A DNA stretch of 25,781 nucleotides. Source: Halanaerobiaceae bacterium. GTDB taxonomy: Bacteria > Bacillota > Halanaerobiia > Halanaerobiales > Halarsenatibacteraceae. Under the pieces are notes generated by a model. That model ran no database searches, had not been told where the DNA came from, and saw only the letters and a program-made list of their open reading frames with translations. How positions within the stretch are numbered: the stretch's first letter is position 1; every line of letters starts with the position of its first letter. Positions 8,466 to 17,173 of this stretch are shown here, piece by piece. The stretch is taken from contig PWHA01000238.1 in assembly GCA_003554685.1 (NCBI GenBank), positions 1 to 25,781 of the forward strand, read 5' to 3'. Made by a program: the position numbers and the translations under genes.

Positions 8466-9358
8466 TACACCTTCTTTTGGGGTCGGGTGCCGAAAAGCCC
8501 ATAAGGTTTGAAGATCAGAATCAGAATCAGGATTCCGTAAACGATAACAGTCTGCCAGTTGGTAGATATATAGTAGCCCACCAGATTATCCATAACCCCG
8601 ATGATTAAACCTCCAATTACCGGACCCACAAAGGAAGTGAAGCCTCCCAGCACTGCAGCAATAAAAGATTTTAAATGGACATCGGCCATCATGCCGGTGG
8701 AGACATTGGTAGCCGGGGCAATCATCAAGCCGGCCATGGCTCCCATAATGGTGGCCATAATCCAGGTGAAAGCGGTAACTTTAATGGTGTTAACCCCCAT
8801 TAGCCTGGCAGTTTCCCGGTCCTGGGCAGTGGCCCGGATCGCCACTCCAAACATGGTATATTTAATCATATAAAATAGAACTCCCATAATTACCAGTGCC
8901 AGAAAAATCACAAAAAAGGAATGGGGGCGAATAACCAGGTTGCTGATAATTATTGTTCCACCAACAGCCCGCTGCAGATAATGAGAATCGGTGCCAAAGA
9001 TGGCAGAAGCACTTCCATTGACAATCAGAATCAGACCAAAGGTAACTATCATCTTACCCAGCAGTGAGCTTTCCGTAGTAGGCCTGATAAAAACTCTTTC
9101 AATAAGATAACCAAAAACAGCGGAAAAAATCAAAGCACTGAAAAAGGCAATCAAATAGGGGTAGGAGTAGCCCGCTGCCCGGCTGTAGGTCCAGACGGTG
9201 AAGGTGACAAAGGTGCTGAACATAGCCATTTCACCCTGGGCAAAGTTGGTAACATCAGAAACCCGGTAGATTAAAACCACACCCAGAGCAGCCAGGGCGT
9301 AAAGGCTGCCGGTTTCCAGACCTCCGATAATATTCTGAATAAAAATTATCCTACCCAT
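8465..9358 (-). CDS. livH: LivH-type ABC transporter permease (module 1)
   Basis: A 297-residue permease with about eight hydrophobic segments. The LivH signature is IYRVSDVTNFAQGEMAMFS in the first third, and the cytoplasmic loop ATAQDRETARLMGVN matches the family coupling region. GAGGAG lies 8 nt before the ATG. It is the first gene of the first importer operon and is divergent from the alpha/beta hydrolase across 223 bp. Confidence 0.92.
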   Translation of the reverse strand: MGRIIFIQNIIGGLETGSLYALAALGVVLIYRVSDVTNFAQGEMAMFSTFVTFTVWTYSRAAGYSYPYLIAFFSALIFSAVFGYLIERVFIRPTTESSLLGKMIVTFGLILIVNGSASAIFGTDSHYLQRAVGGTIIISNLVIRPHSFFVIFLALVIMGVLFYMIKYTMFGVAIRATAQDRETARLMGVNTIKVTAFTWIMATIMGAMAGLMIAPATNVSTGMMADVHLKSFIAAVLGGFTSFVGPVIGGLIIGVMDNLVGYYISTNWQTVIVYGILILILIFKPYGLFGTRPQKKV

Positions 9359-9383
9359 CTTATCAACTCCTCAAAGTTGCTGT

Positions 9384-9412
9384 ATAATTAATATACCTCA
9401 GAGTAGTTTCAA
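9384..9412 (-). promoter_or_regulatory. Weak promoter candidate for the first LIV operon
   Basis: On the minus strand, -35 TTGAAA (9407-9412) and an imperfect -10 AATTAT (9384-9389) are separated by 17 bp, about 25 bp before the livH start. The -10 matches the consensus at only four of six bases. Confidence 0.3.
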
Positions 9413-9502
9413 ATAAGTTACAAAGCAAGGTATTTCCTTATTTATCCCTCAAACACAAATCCTCAGTTGATAATTTTAAGCATTTGCTGCAGGAAAATTT
9501 AC

Positions 9503-9531
9503 TTGAATTACCCTAAAATTATTGATAAAGT
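9503..9531 (+). promoter_or_regulatory. Promoter candidate for the alpha/beta hydrolase
   Basis: -35 TTGAAT (9503-9508), 17-bp spacer, -10 TAAAGT (9526-9531), about 50 bp before the ATG. The 9359-9581 intergenic region otherwise shows only AT-rich sequence. Confidence 0.35.
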
Positions 9532-9581
9532 AAAATAAAGTTAAATATTTTAACCAAAAATTATCATCAAGGAGGCCGAAA

Positions 9582-10469
9582 ATGGAAATTAAAAAGGTTA
9601 ATCTTAAAAACGGTGAAACTCTGGGATATCGGGAACAGGAAGCAACTGGACGCTGTCTGGTTTTGATTCACGGCAATATGACCTCTTCAAAACATTTTGA
9701 TGTTCTGCTGGAAGCATTGCTGTCAGAATATCACCTGCTGGCACCCGATCTGCGGGGGTTTGGAAAATCCAGTTATCAAAAACCAATAAATTCCCTTGCG
9801 GATCTGGCTGAAGATATTAAAGAGCTGCTCGATATTAAAGGATTTGAAACTTATAGCCTGCTGGGCTGGTCAACGGGAGGCGGGGTGGCAATGGAAATCG
9901 CTGCTGACAGGCCGGAGGATGTGGAAAAATTAATTTTACTGGAATCGGTTAGTACCAGAGGTTATCCCATGTTCGAAAAAGATGAAAAAGGCCAGCCAAT
10001 TCCCGACAAATTACTGAAAACTAAAGAAGAAATAGCCAGTGATCCGGTAAAAACCATACCAATCAGTCAGGCTCAGTCCGAGGGCAACAAGAATTTTTTA
10101 AGAGAAGTCTGGAATAATCTGATCTATACCCACAATCAACCTGAAGAAGAAAAGTACGAGGAATACCTGGAAGATATGCTGACCCAGCGCAATCTAGTGG
10201 ACATTTATTATGCTCTGGCTCACTTTAATATCAGTGATGAGCATAATGGTTATAATTCAGGCAGTGATAAAGCTAAAGATATTAGTGCCCCCACTCTGGT
10301 ATTCTGGGGAGAAAATGATCTGATAGTTACCGAAGATATGGCCAGACAGACTGCCAGAGATATTGGAGAAAATGCCAAAATGGAATTTCTGGAAGGCTGT
10401 GGCCATTCTCCTCTGATTGACGACCTGAAACAATTAACAGATAAAATTATTACATTTCTGGAAGAATAA
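9582..10469 (+). CDS. Alpha/beta hydrolase
   Basis: A 295-residue alpha/beta-hydrolase-fold enzyme. The oxyanion motif HGNMTSS starts at 30, the nucleophile elbow GWSTGG has Ser97, the acid is Asp246 (WGENDLIV) and the base is His275 (GCGHSP). A cap domain lies between about 125 and 225, unusually charged and without a recognisable subfamily mark. No signal peptide, so cytosolic. AAGGAGG lies about 8 nt before the ATG. It is divergent from livH. Esterase, thioesterase or C-C hydrolase activity are all possible. A link to the neighbouring CoA pathway is inferred from position only. Confidence 0.85.
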   Translation: MEIKKVNLKNGETLGYREQEATGRCLVLIHGNMTSSKHFDVLLEALLSEYHLLAPDLRGFGKSSYQKPINSLADLAEDIKELLDIKGFETYSLLGWSTGGGVAMEIAADRPEDVEKLILLESVSTRGYPMFEKDEKGQPIPDKLLKTKEEIASDPVKTIPISQAQSEGNKNFLREVWNNLIYTHNQPEEEKYEEYLEDMLTQRNLVDIYYALAHFNISDEHNGYNSGSDKAKDISAPTLVFWGENDLIVTEDMARQTARDIGENAKMEFLEGCGHSPLIDDLKQLTDKIITFLEE

Positions 10470-10556
10470 AAAATTATTTATAAATGACATCCAGTATTTA
10501 TGACAAAAATAGCAAACCTTTTTCCTTAACCAAGATAATTTATCAAAACAGGCTGA

Positions 10557-10616
10557 CTTAATTAAATAAATTAAGGCTCTTCCCTATTTAGTGTTGATTG
10601 CTGCGCAGGAGCAATC
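10557..10616. other. Two hairpin-forming repeats between the hydrolase and livF-2
   Basis: The 219-bp gap 10470-10688 lies between convergent genes. It holds CTTAATT/AATTAAG with a 5-nt loop (10557-10575) and GATTGCT/AGCAATC with a 7-nt loop (10596-10616). Neither is followed by a clear T-run. Either could weakly end the converging transcripts. No gene is seen here. Confidence 0.35.
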
Positions 10617-10688
10617 CGATAGCAGTAGCTCTGTGGCATAGGTTTGCTATTGTAGCCGAGGAATTTATCCACTTCTATGGACTTGACT

Positions 10689-11396
10689 TTAAATACCCAA
10701 ATAAGATTTTTGTATATGTTCATTTTCCAGAAGATCTTCAGCGCTCTCCTCCAGTACTATCCGGCCATTTTCCAGCACATATCCTCGATCAATAATTTTC
10801 AATCCCTGACGAACATTCTGCTCTGCCAGCAAGATTGAAACATCCTTTTCCTTAATTTCCTTTAATTTTTGGAAAAGTTCTATCACTAAAGAGGGCTGCA
10901 AACCCACTGAAGGTTCATCAAGAATTAAGAGCTGGGGCTTTGCCATCAAACCTCTACCTACTGTCAACATTCGCTGCTGACCTCCACTCAAGGTTCCAGC
11001 AAGTTGTTCTTCTCTTTTTTTTAGAACAGGAAAAATATGATAGATAAAATCTAATGTTTCATCGGTTGATTGTCGGGCTTCTGAGATAAAAGCTGAGCCT
11101 AATTTGAGATTTTCCTTAACAGTCATATCAGGGAAAAGTTCTCTGTTTTGAGGAACAAGCGATATTCCTTGTCTCATAATATTGTAGGTTTTTTTCTTAG
11201 TTAAATCTTGACCACGAAATAACACTTCTCCTTCAACCGAGTCAACTAGACCCAAAATCGCCTTAATCAAAGTGCTCTTGCCAGATCCATTCGGTCCAAA
11301 AATTCCTACTGCTTCCTTCTTGTTAACCTGCATAGCCAGTTCCCAGATCACCTGAATTTTATCATAAAATACATTCAAATTGTTAACTTCCAGCAT
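10689..11396 (-). CDS. livF: LivF-type ABC transporter ATP-binding protein (module 2)
   Basis: A 235-residue ATPase starting at ATG 11396. An earlier ATG at 11414 would read through the ribosome binding site (GGAAGGAAGGG) and lies inside livG-2. Walker A GPNGSGKST is at 34-42, signature LSGGQQRML follows in the middle, Walker B is LLILDEPSVGL, and the switch region is LAEQNVRQGL. Last gene of the second importer operon. It is about as long as, but clearly different in sequence from, the first livF. Confidence 0.92.
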   Translation of the reverse strand: MLEVNNLNVFYDKIQVIWELAMQVNKKEAVGIFGPNGSGKSTLIKAILGLVDSVEGEVLFRGQDLTKKKTYNIMRQGISLVPQNRELFPDMTVKENLKLGSAFISEARQSTDETLDFIYHIFPVLKKREEQLAGTLSGGQQRMLTVGRGLMAKPQLLILDEPSVGLQPSLVIELFQKLKEIKEKDVSILLAEQNVRQGLKIIDRGYVLENGRIVLEESAEDLLENEHIQKSYLGI

Positions 11397-11397
11397 A

Positions 11398-12114
11398 TTA
11401 CCCTTCCTTCCCAAGATAAGCAGTTATAACCTGTTTCTGTTGAGAAACCTGTTGATACGGTCCTTGAGCAATAATATCACCCCGATCCAGCACTATAACT
11501 CTGCTGGTCAGTTCAGCCACCACCTTCATGACATGCTCAATTACACAGATAGCAACTTCATTCTCTTTAATTTTTCTGATCAACTCAATCATCTGCCAGG
11601 TCTCCTCACTGTTTAACCCAGCCATTATTTCATCCAAAAACAATAGCTCTGGATCTGAAGCCAGTGCCCGACCAAGCTCAATTTTTTTTAATTCTAAAAC
11701 AGTAAGTTTATCTATAGGTAGATCATGTCTCTCCAGTTCAATATATTCACATATTTTCAAAGCCTTCTCCCGGGCTTCATTCAACTGCAATTTTTTGCCA
11801 AACAAAGCTCCAACCATTATGTTTTCCAGGGCAGTAAAATCCTGCAGCGGTCTAACAGTTTGAAATGTACGGGATATACCCAGCTGATTTCTCTGATATG
11901 CTGGAAGCTCAGTTACCTGCCTATCTTTAAATACAACTTCTCCTCCACTCACAGGAAGAGTCCCGGCTATAACATTTATTACCGTGGTTTTACCAGCTCC
12001 ATTTGGTCCAATAATACCCAGTATTTCATCCTTTTCAGCTGTAAATGAAAGATTATTTACCGCAACCAAACCCCCGAATTTTTTCAAAAGATTATTTACC
12101 TTCAGAACTGGCAT
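11398..12114 (-). CDS. livG: LivG-type ABC transporter ATP-binding protein (module 2)
   Basis: A 238-residue ATPase. Walker A GPNGAGKTT is at 36-44. The signature segment is LTVLELKKIELGRAL (137-151) in place of LSGGQ, and Walker B reads LLFLDEIMAGLN, the LIV-ATPase subtype with DE-x-MAGLN rather than the DEPSAGMN of the first livG. The H-loop is VIEHVM. GGAGGT lies 8 nt before the ATG, and the start overlaps the livM-2 stop by 23 bp. The subtype difference shows that the two importers are not a recent tandem copy. Confidence 0.92.
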   Translation of the reverse strand: MPVLKVNNLLKKFGGLVAVNNLSFTAEKDEILGIIGPNGAGKTTVINVIAGTLPVSGGEVVFKDRQVTELPAYQRNQLGISRTFQTVRPLQDFTALENIMVGALFGKKLQLNEAREKALKICEYIELERHDLPIDKLTVLELKKIELGRALASDPELLFLDEIMAGLNSEETWQMIELIRKIKENEVAICVIEHVMKVVAELTSRVIVLDRGDIIAQGPYQQVSQQKQVITAYLGKEG

Positions 12115-13045
12115 CCAGCTTCACCTCCTGGCTTTTTCTATTTCTATATTTTTTCCTGGCTACTTTATAGATTCCTTCAGGCAAAAATAATATTACAATT
12201 ACAATTATCAATCCATATATAAATAAATGCCCGTATGGCATTATCAACTTAAGATATTCTGAGATTAAACCTAAAAAGATTGCTCCCAGAATTGGTCCCA
12301 TTGTAGTATAAATCCCTCCAACCAGTGCCATTGCTATAGGTAAAAGCAAAAAGTCTAGCGAGAAGGTACTTTCCGGCATAACAAAAGCATATTGCTGGGT
12401 GTAAACACCGCCTATAATGCCCTGGATTGCTGAAGTAAACACAAAAACAAATACCAGATATTTAAAAACATTTATACCGCTAGATCTGGCGGTAATTTCA
12501 TCATTTCTGATAGAGTTTATAGCATAATGTGTTTTGCTTTTATTAAGTAATTCAGAAATTAAAATAACAATAATAGTTATAAACAAAATGAGCCAGTAAA
12601 TTAAAACTGAATTTCCTCCAAAGATAGCCTGAGGTAATACTCTGCCACTAGAACCTCCTGTCAAGTCAGAAAGGTTCATCACAATAACCTCAAACACCAG
12701 TGCCAGAGCTAAAGTTGTAATTGCAAAATATATCTTCCTTAACCTTAAAACAGCAAAACCCACTACCAGGGCTACCCCAGCAGCAAAAACAGCAGCAAAA
12801 AACAGGCTTAAAACTGGATGAATATCAAGGTTTGAAACTGAAATTAAAGAAGCATAGGCTCCCAGTCCAAAAAACCCGGCATTTCCAAAAGAAAGCTGTC
12901 CGGTTCTAAGCATCATATCCCAGCTCAAGCTTAAAGACATAAAAATTAATATAGTTGTAGAAACATGCAAAAGATATCCACCGGCATAATATGGCAGAGT
13001 AGCTGCCATGATCACAAAAAAAAGATAAAAAATTATTTTTTTCAT
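12092..13045 (-). CDS. livM: LivM-type ABC transporter permease (module 2)
   Basis: A 317-residue membrane protein with the LivM motif TGQLSFGNAGFFGLGAYAS near residues 48-66 and many hydrophobic segments. The coupling loop INSIRNDEITARSSGIN is present. AGGAGG overlaps the end of livH-2, giving tight coupling (2-bp gap). The codons are strikingly AT-rich compared with the first livM. Confidence 0.92.
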   Translation of the reverse strand: MKKIIFYLFFVIMAATLPYYAGGYLLHVSTTILIFMSLSLSWDMMLRTGQLSFGNAGFFGLGAYASLISVSNLDIHPVLSLFFAAVFAAGVALVVGFAVLRLRKIYFAITTLALALVFEVIVMNLSDLTGGSSGRVLPQAIFGGNSVLIYWLILFITIIVILISELLNKSKTHYAINSIRNDEITARSSGINVFKYLVFVFVFTSAIQGIIGGVYTQQYAFVMPESTFSLDFLLLPIAMALVGGIYTTMGPILGAIFLGLISEYLKLIMPYGHLFIYGLIIVIVILFLPEGIYKVARKKYRNRKSQEVKLDASSEGK

Positions 13046-13047
13046 AG

Positions 13048-13968
13048 CTAAGCCTCCTGGATATTTTTAGCCATAATAACTGCTATAAGCACTCCGAAGA
13101 AAACCAGGTCTGACCATCCTCCATATCCAGGAATAGCCTGAATAACTGCTTCGGCAATTCCTAATGTTATTCCAGCCAGTAATATGCCATTAATGCTTCC
13201 CATGCCGGCCATAGCCACCAGAGCAAAGGATATAAGAGAAAATGGGTTTCCTGTTAAAGGAAATATTGAAACCCGAGGTAACATTACACCAGCTGTTAAC
13301 CCTAAAATTCCGGAAGAAAGACAGAATATAAAGAGATAAACCAGATCAACATTTATTCCAACTATCTCTGCTCCTCTAGGATTCTGCCCTACAGCATAGA
13401 CAGCCTGACCCAATCTGGTTTTCTTCAAAAATAATTTAAGTAGCAAAAAAACAGCAAAAGCTAGAAAAACATATAAAAATTCATAGGAACCTATTCTGAA
13501 GTTTCCAATTGTAATAGAACTGCTGGCATAAGCTCTATATACATTACGGGGTCTGGTGGTCCAATATATTTTAATTAATTCAATAAGCATAATTGAAATA
13601 CCGAAAGTTAATAACAGCTGAGGCAGATGTCCCTCCCCCAGCACTTTTTTTATTGTTAAAAAGTAAATAATCCCCCCTAATATTACCAGGAATATAAAAA
13701 CAGGCAAGGTCGAAATAAGAGGATCTATGCTAAAATTTATAAATAAAACATAGGAAGCATAAAGTCCCACTGTTAATAACTCACCATGGGCCAGATTTAG
13801 GATATCCATAATTCCTAAAACCATTGCCAGCGGCAGGGCTATTAATGCATAAAGGCTACCCCGCTGAAGACCATATATCAGGGCGCTGGCATCCCAGATT
13901 CCTACAATAATAACAATAAAAAATAAAATTGCAAATAACCATGATGTCTTTTTCTGATTAATTTTCAT
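13048..13968 (-). CDS. livH: LivH-type ABC transporter permease (module 2)
   Basis: A 306-residue permease with an N-terminal hydrophobic segment and the LivH signature LGIMDILNLAHGELLTVG around residues 51-68. The coupling loop VGQNPRGAEIVGIN matches the family. GGAGGGG precedes the ATG. It starts 105 bp after the binding-protein gene, with a strong hairpin between them. Confidence 0.92.
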   Translation of the reverse strand: MKINQKKTSWLFAILFFIVIIVGIWDASALIYGLQRGSLYALIALPLAMVLGIMDILNLAHGELLTVGLYASYVLFINFSIDPLISTLPVFIFLVILGGIIYFLTIKKVLGEGHLPQLLLTFGISIMLIELIKIYWTTRPRNVYRAYASSSITIGNFRIGSYEFLYVFLAFAVFLLLKLFLKKTRLGQAVYAVGQNPRGAEIVGINVDLVYLFIFCLSSGILGLTAGVMLPRVSIFPLTGNPFSLISFALVAMAGMGSINGILLAGITLGIAEAVIQAIPGYGGWSDLVFFGVLIAVIMAKNIQEA

Positions 13969-14008
13969 ATTGCCCCTCCATTTTGAAATCTTTATTCAGA
14001 TTAATCAG

Positions 14009-14045
14009 AGGATGTACAGCCAGTTTTAAACTGGCTGTACATCCT
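14009..14045 (-). other. Long perfect hairpin between binding-protein gene and livH (module 2)
   Basis: A near-perfect palindrome with a 16- to 17-bp stem (AGGATGTACAGCCAGT and its complement) and a 3- to 5-nt loop. It lies 29 nt after the binding-protein stop and 41 nt before livH-2. No T-run follows on the minus strand, so it is unlikely to be a full terminator. Such intercistronic hairpins commonly protect the upstream mRNA and raise binding-protein levels over the permeases. Confidence 0.7.
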
Positions 14046-14073
14046 TGATTTCTGATATTCAGTTAGTCTTATT

Positions 14074-15318
14074 TTACCATTCATAAGGGTATATAATCTC
14101 AGAGGTTGCAACATCAAAAGGCCAGATGATCTCCTGAACACCATCCTGCCACTGAATTATTTTTTGCTCAGAAAAGCCCTGATTACTAATAATACGGCTG
14201 GGACTGATTTTAAGGGTGGTACCTACGGGAGAATCATATTCAATTTCTCTTAAAGACTCAATTACTGCTTCTTTTTCCAGAGTTCCTGCATTCTCCACTC
14301 CCTTTGCCAGAAAATGAATGTTGGTATACCCTAAAGGAGCAAAATAAGTTACTGGCTCATCATCATGCATGGCAATATATTCATCCCAGAAATGCTGTGC
14401 TACAGGGCTTACTTCATTAAGAGATTTAGCCCACATACCAAAGAACACTACATTTTCAGCCAGAGGAGAGTCTCCGAAATCTTCCGGCCAACCAGGAGGA
14501 GAACCAGCATATATTGGAGGGCTAAAACCTATTTCTCTGACTTGAGAGAGCATGGGGACTGCATCTGCATCATAACCGGCCCAGATAAATAAATCCGGAT
14601 CATAATTCATAGCTTGCCTGAGCATAGCTCGATAATCTCCACCTCCGTGGGCAGCACTTACAAAAGACACCCCGGAAAAGTCTTCCATTAAATCAGCATA
14701 GGGCCCCTCCCCCTCCTGGGCAGACTCAAAATATTCTTGATAGGATTCATAAGAGTCAGTTCCAAAAGCCCCTTCTTCATAAGCCAGGAAAAGGCTATCA
14801 ATCTGAACCTCTGGATGCTTTTCTTCAATATCCTTCCAGCCATAGGCATAACTGGCTCCCTGCTGATAATCCCAGGGATGTAAATGAAAATACCAGTCTT
14901 CATCTGGACCAACAGCTTCTTCAATGGCATGAGATGCTGCTCCAATCCAAACAGTTATTTTTTCATATCTTTTCAGAGTGGGAATCTGAGCCAGGTGAAC
15001 ACTGCTAGCCATTCCACCAACAAAAAAGTCTACCTCATCTGAAGTTGCCAGCCTTTCAATTGCAGAAGCCCCTTTTTCTGGACGAAGTTCACTATCAATA
15101 ACAATTAATTCTACAGGTCTCCCCAGTAAGCCCCCGGCCTCATTCAGCTCTTTAACAGCAAGTTCCATGGCATTGGTGCTCTGCCGACCCGTAATATCGC
15201 CTAATGGGTTAACCGCTCCAATTTTAATTGGATCTTCATCAGCTCTGATCTGAAAACTGAGCGAGAGTGTAATAACAACCAGCAAAAAGATAATCCCAAC
15301 TACAGATAGTTTTTTCAA
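14074..15318 (-). CDS. LIV/HAAT-type ABC transporter substrate-binding protein (module 2)
   Basis: A 414-residue exported protein starting with TTG at 15318 (AAGGGAGAG 8 nt upstream). The signal peptide is basic MKK plus a long hydrophobic core, probably cut near SFQIRA about residue 27. No lipobox cysteine. The Peripla_BP_6 fold shows IKIGAVNPLGDITG after the signal and DFFVGGMASSVHLA in the first lobe. It is the first gene of the second importer operon and is followed by a strong hairpin. It shares little sequence with the first binding protein, so a different ligand is likely. Confidence 0.9.
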   Translation of the reverse strand: MKKLSVVGIIFLLVVITLSLSFQIRADEDPIKIGAVNPLGDITGRQSTNAMELAVKELNEAGGLLGRPVELIVIDSELRPEKGASAIERLATSDEVDFFVGGMASSVHLAQIPTLKRYEKITVWIGAASHAIEEAVGPDEDWYFHLHPWDYQQGASYAYGWKDIEEKHPEVQIDSLFLAYEEGAFGTDSYESYQEYFESAQEGEGPYADLMEDFSGVSFVSAAHGGGDYRAMLRQAMNYDPDLFIWAGYDADAVPMLSQVREIGFSPPIYAGSPPGWPEDFGDSPLAENVVFFGMWAKSLNEVSPVAQHFWDEYIAMHDDEPVTYFAPLGYTNIHFLAKGVENAGTLEKEAVIESLREIEYDSPVGTTLKISPSRIISNQGFSEQKIIQWQDGVQEIIWPFDVATSEIIYPYEW

Positions 15319-15436
15319 AATAATCTCTCCCTTATATTATTTTTTTGCCTGAGTCCTATTTAAAGTTTCCATCTAAATTAAAAAACCATTATTTCTATAG
15401 ACCTTTATTTAAGCATTCAGATATAAACAATTTTCC

Positions 15437-15466
15437 TTGCACTTGGTATTCTGGCTATGCTATAAT
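15437..15466 (+). promoter_or_regulatory. Promoter of the TetR-family gene
   Basis: -35 TTGCAC (15437-15442), 18-bp spacer and an extended -10 TGCTATAAT (TATAAT at 15461-15466), 31 bp before the ATG. In the shared 179-bp region no equally good promoter for the divergent importer operon could be picked out, and no clear palindromic operator. Confidence 0.65.
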
Positions 15467-15497
15467 TAAATTCAGTTTTTAAAAGGGGTGTAGGTTA

Positions 15498-16151
15498 ATG
15501 AGTGAAAGCCTAAATGAAAAGGATATACCAACCAGAGATTCTTTATTAAAACAGACTATTGATAATATAAATAGACCAAAAACTAGCAAGGGCCAGAACA
15601 CCTTTAATAATTTGGTGAAAGCTGCTGAAGAAATTTTCGGCCGTAAAAATTACTATCGTACTTCTATTACAGAAATAACAGATAAAGCTGGCGTAGCACC
15701 TGGTACTTTTTACTTATATTTTCCTGATAAAAAGGCAATATTTAGAACCTTAATTTGGGAAATCAGCATAAAACTTCGCCAGGAGTTACAGGAAGCAACT
15801 CTTAATCTAGAGACCAGAAAAGAAATTGAAAAAGAGGGTTTTCGCGCTTTTTTTTCTTTTATTAAAAAACATCCCGGCCTATATAAGATAGTCTGGCAGG
15901 CTCAATTTGTTGACGGTAAAGTTTTTAAAGAATACTATCGCAATTTCGCCAGAGGTTACCAGCGTAACCTAAAACTTGCCATGAAAAAAGGAGAATTCCG
16001 TCAGTTAAATCCTGAAGTTATCGCCTACTGTCTGATTGGAATAACAAATTTTGTCGGTCTGCGTTGGTTCATATGGGAAGATGCTGAAATTTCAGAGGAT
16101 CTTCTTAACGATGTTATGAGTTTCGTTTTTAATGGTGTTGCAAAGGATTAA
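15498..16151 (+). CDS. TetR/AcrR family transcriptional regulator
   Basis: A 217-residue protein. A poorly conserved 33-residue N-terminal extension precedes a TetR DNA-binding domain at about 34-85: ITEITDKAGVAPGTFYLYFP is the helix-turn-helix with the usual YxYF ending. The C-terminal part is helical and fits the ligand-binding/dimer domain. The start is at ATG 15498 with AAAAGGGGTG upstream. It is divergent from the second importer operon and overlaps the end of condensing enzyme 2 by 4 bp tail to tail. It probably represses one or both flanking operons and senses a pathway thioester or acid, by family habit and position only. Confidence 0.9.
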   Translation: MSESLNEKDIPTRDSLLKQTIDNINRPKTSKGQNTFNNLVKAAEEIFGRKNYYRTSITEITDKAGVAPGTFYLYFPDKKAIFRTLIWEISIKLRQELQEATLNLETRKEIEKEGFRAFFSFIKKHPGLYKIVWQAQFVDGKVFKEYYRNFARGYQRNLKLAMKKGEFRQLNPEVIAYCLIGITNFVGLRWFIWEDAEISEDLLNDVMSFVFNGVAKD

Positions 16152-17170
16152 TTTTCTCCCCAGCGAACACAGGTAGCACTCCAGGTATATCCAGTACCGG
16201 CCCCTACCAAAACAACAAGGTCTCCCTCTTTTATTCTCCCCATTTTCACCCCCTTTTTAACTGCAATATATGCATCGGCAGACTGGCAATGTCCATAGTT
16301 ATTAAGCAAGAAGCTACCGTTACTGTCCAGATTATAACGATCTAAAATACCATCCAGAAAAGATTTTTTCATATGAATTAAGGCTAAATAATTTATATCT
16401 TCAGAAGTATAACCACTTTTCTCCACGCTTGTTTCAATAACCCGATAAAAATTCCTTTCAGTTACAGCATTTAATCTTTCTCTCATGGAATCAATGTCTG
16501 CAACATCCAGGATGCAGTCAGAAATATTTAGATTTTCCTGTCTGGTACTATTAAAGTGCTTTGAACCTATATTATAGACGGCAACATCATTGGCAAAACT
16601 ACCATCAGTAATAGTATGATTTCCCAAAATAATATTTTCCTGGCAGTTTCTTTTTAACAAAACTCCTGCTGCTCCTTCTCCAAAATTAAACATAAAACGG
16701 GAATCTAGATTTTGATAGTCAATAAAATCTTCTTCTTTAGATGCAGTTATAAGCAGAACATTTTCCAAATCAGGATCACCGCTCATCATATCCCGAGCTA
16801 CTTTCAAGCTTAAGGCTCCCGAAGAACAGAGCGAATGAATTTCAAAAGCATAAGCATTTACTGCTCCCAGTTCATATTGTACCCTGGCAGCCAAATTATA
16901 TAAATAGTAATCCTTGTACTCACTGCCATGATACAAAATCAGATCCAGATTTTCAGGATTGAAATTTACCAGGGTCTTTCTGGCAGCTTTAAGTGCCATA
17001 TTTGAAGTATTTTCATCTGGTGTTGATTTATGCTTTTGTTTTATGCCAAACTTTTCAATAATAACCTCTTCTGGAATCCCGCTTTTAAGGGCAATTTCAT
17101 TACTGGTAATAATATTTTCTGGAAAGTATAATCCAATATTTTTTATTCCAACTGAAACCTGTTTTTGCAT
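16148..17170 (-). CDS. KAS III/HMG-CoA-synthase-like condensing enzyme (copy 2)
   Basis: A 340-residue thiolase-fold protein, paralogous to copy 1 along its whole length. The N-terminal GIKNIGLYFPENIIT matches copy 1 closely. Cys115 (IHSLCSSG), His266 (LALIHMKKS) and Asn291 (NNYGH) form the expected triad. Glu84 in HGSEY corresponds to the Glu of HMG-CoA-synthase-type enzymes. The C-terminus GTGYTWSATCVRWG is characteristic. AGAGGAG overlaps the end of the ligase gene (3-bp gap), so it is translated as the last gene of the flavoprotein-ligase-synthase operon. The reaction is unknown; claisen-type condensation or its reverse on an acyl-CoA is likely. Confidence 0.83.
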   Translation of the reverse strand: MQKQVSVGIKNIGLYFPENIITSNEIALKSGIPEEVIIEKFGIKQKHKSTPDENTSNMALKAARKTLVNFNPENLDLILYHGSEYKDYYLYNLAARVQYELGAVNAYAFEIHSLCSSGALSLKVARDMMSGDPDLENVLLITASKEEDFIDYQNLDSRFMFNFGEGAAGVLLKRNCQENIILGNHTITDGSFANDVAVYNIGSKHFNSTRQENLNISDCILDVADIDSMRERLNAVTERNFYRVIETSVEKSGYTSEDINYLALIHMKKSFLDGILDRYNLDSNGSFLLNNYGHCQSADAYIAVKKGVKMGRIKEGDLVVLVGAGTGYTWSATCVRWGEN

Positions 17171-17173
17171 AAT

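Noticed and set aside
4590..10600. Similar short segments TCTTCCTATTTAATGTT (near 4592) and TCTTCCCTATTTAGTGTT (near 10578) as ends of a mobile element
   Set aside because: The similarity stops after about 17 bases, there is no transposase and no matching inverted ends.
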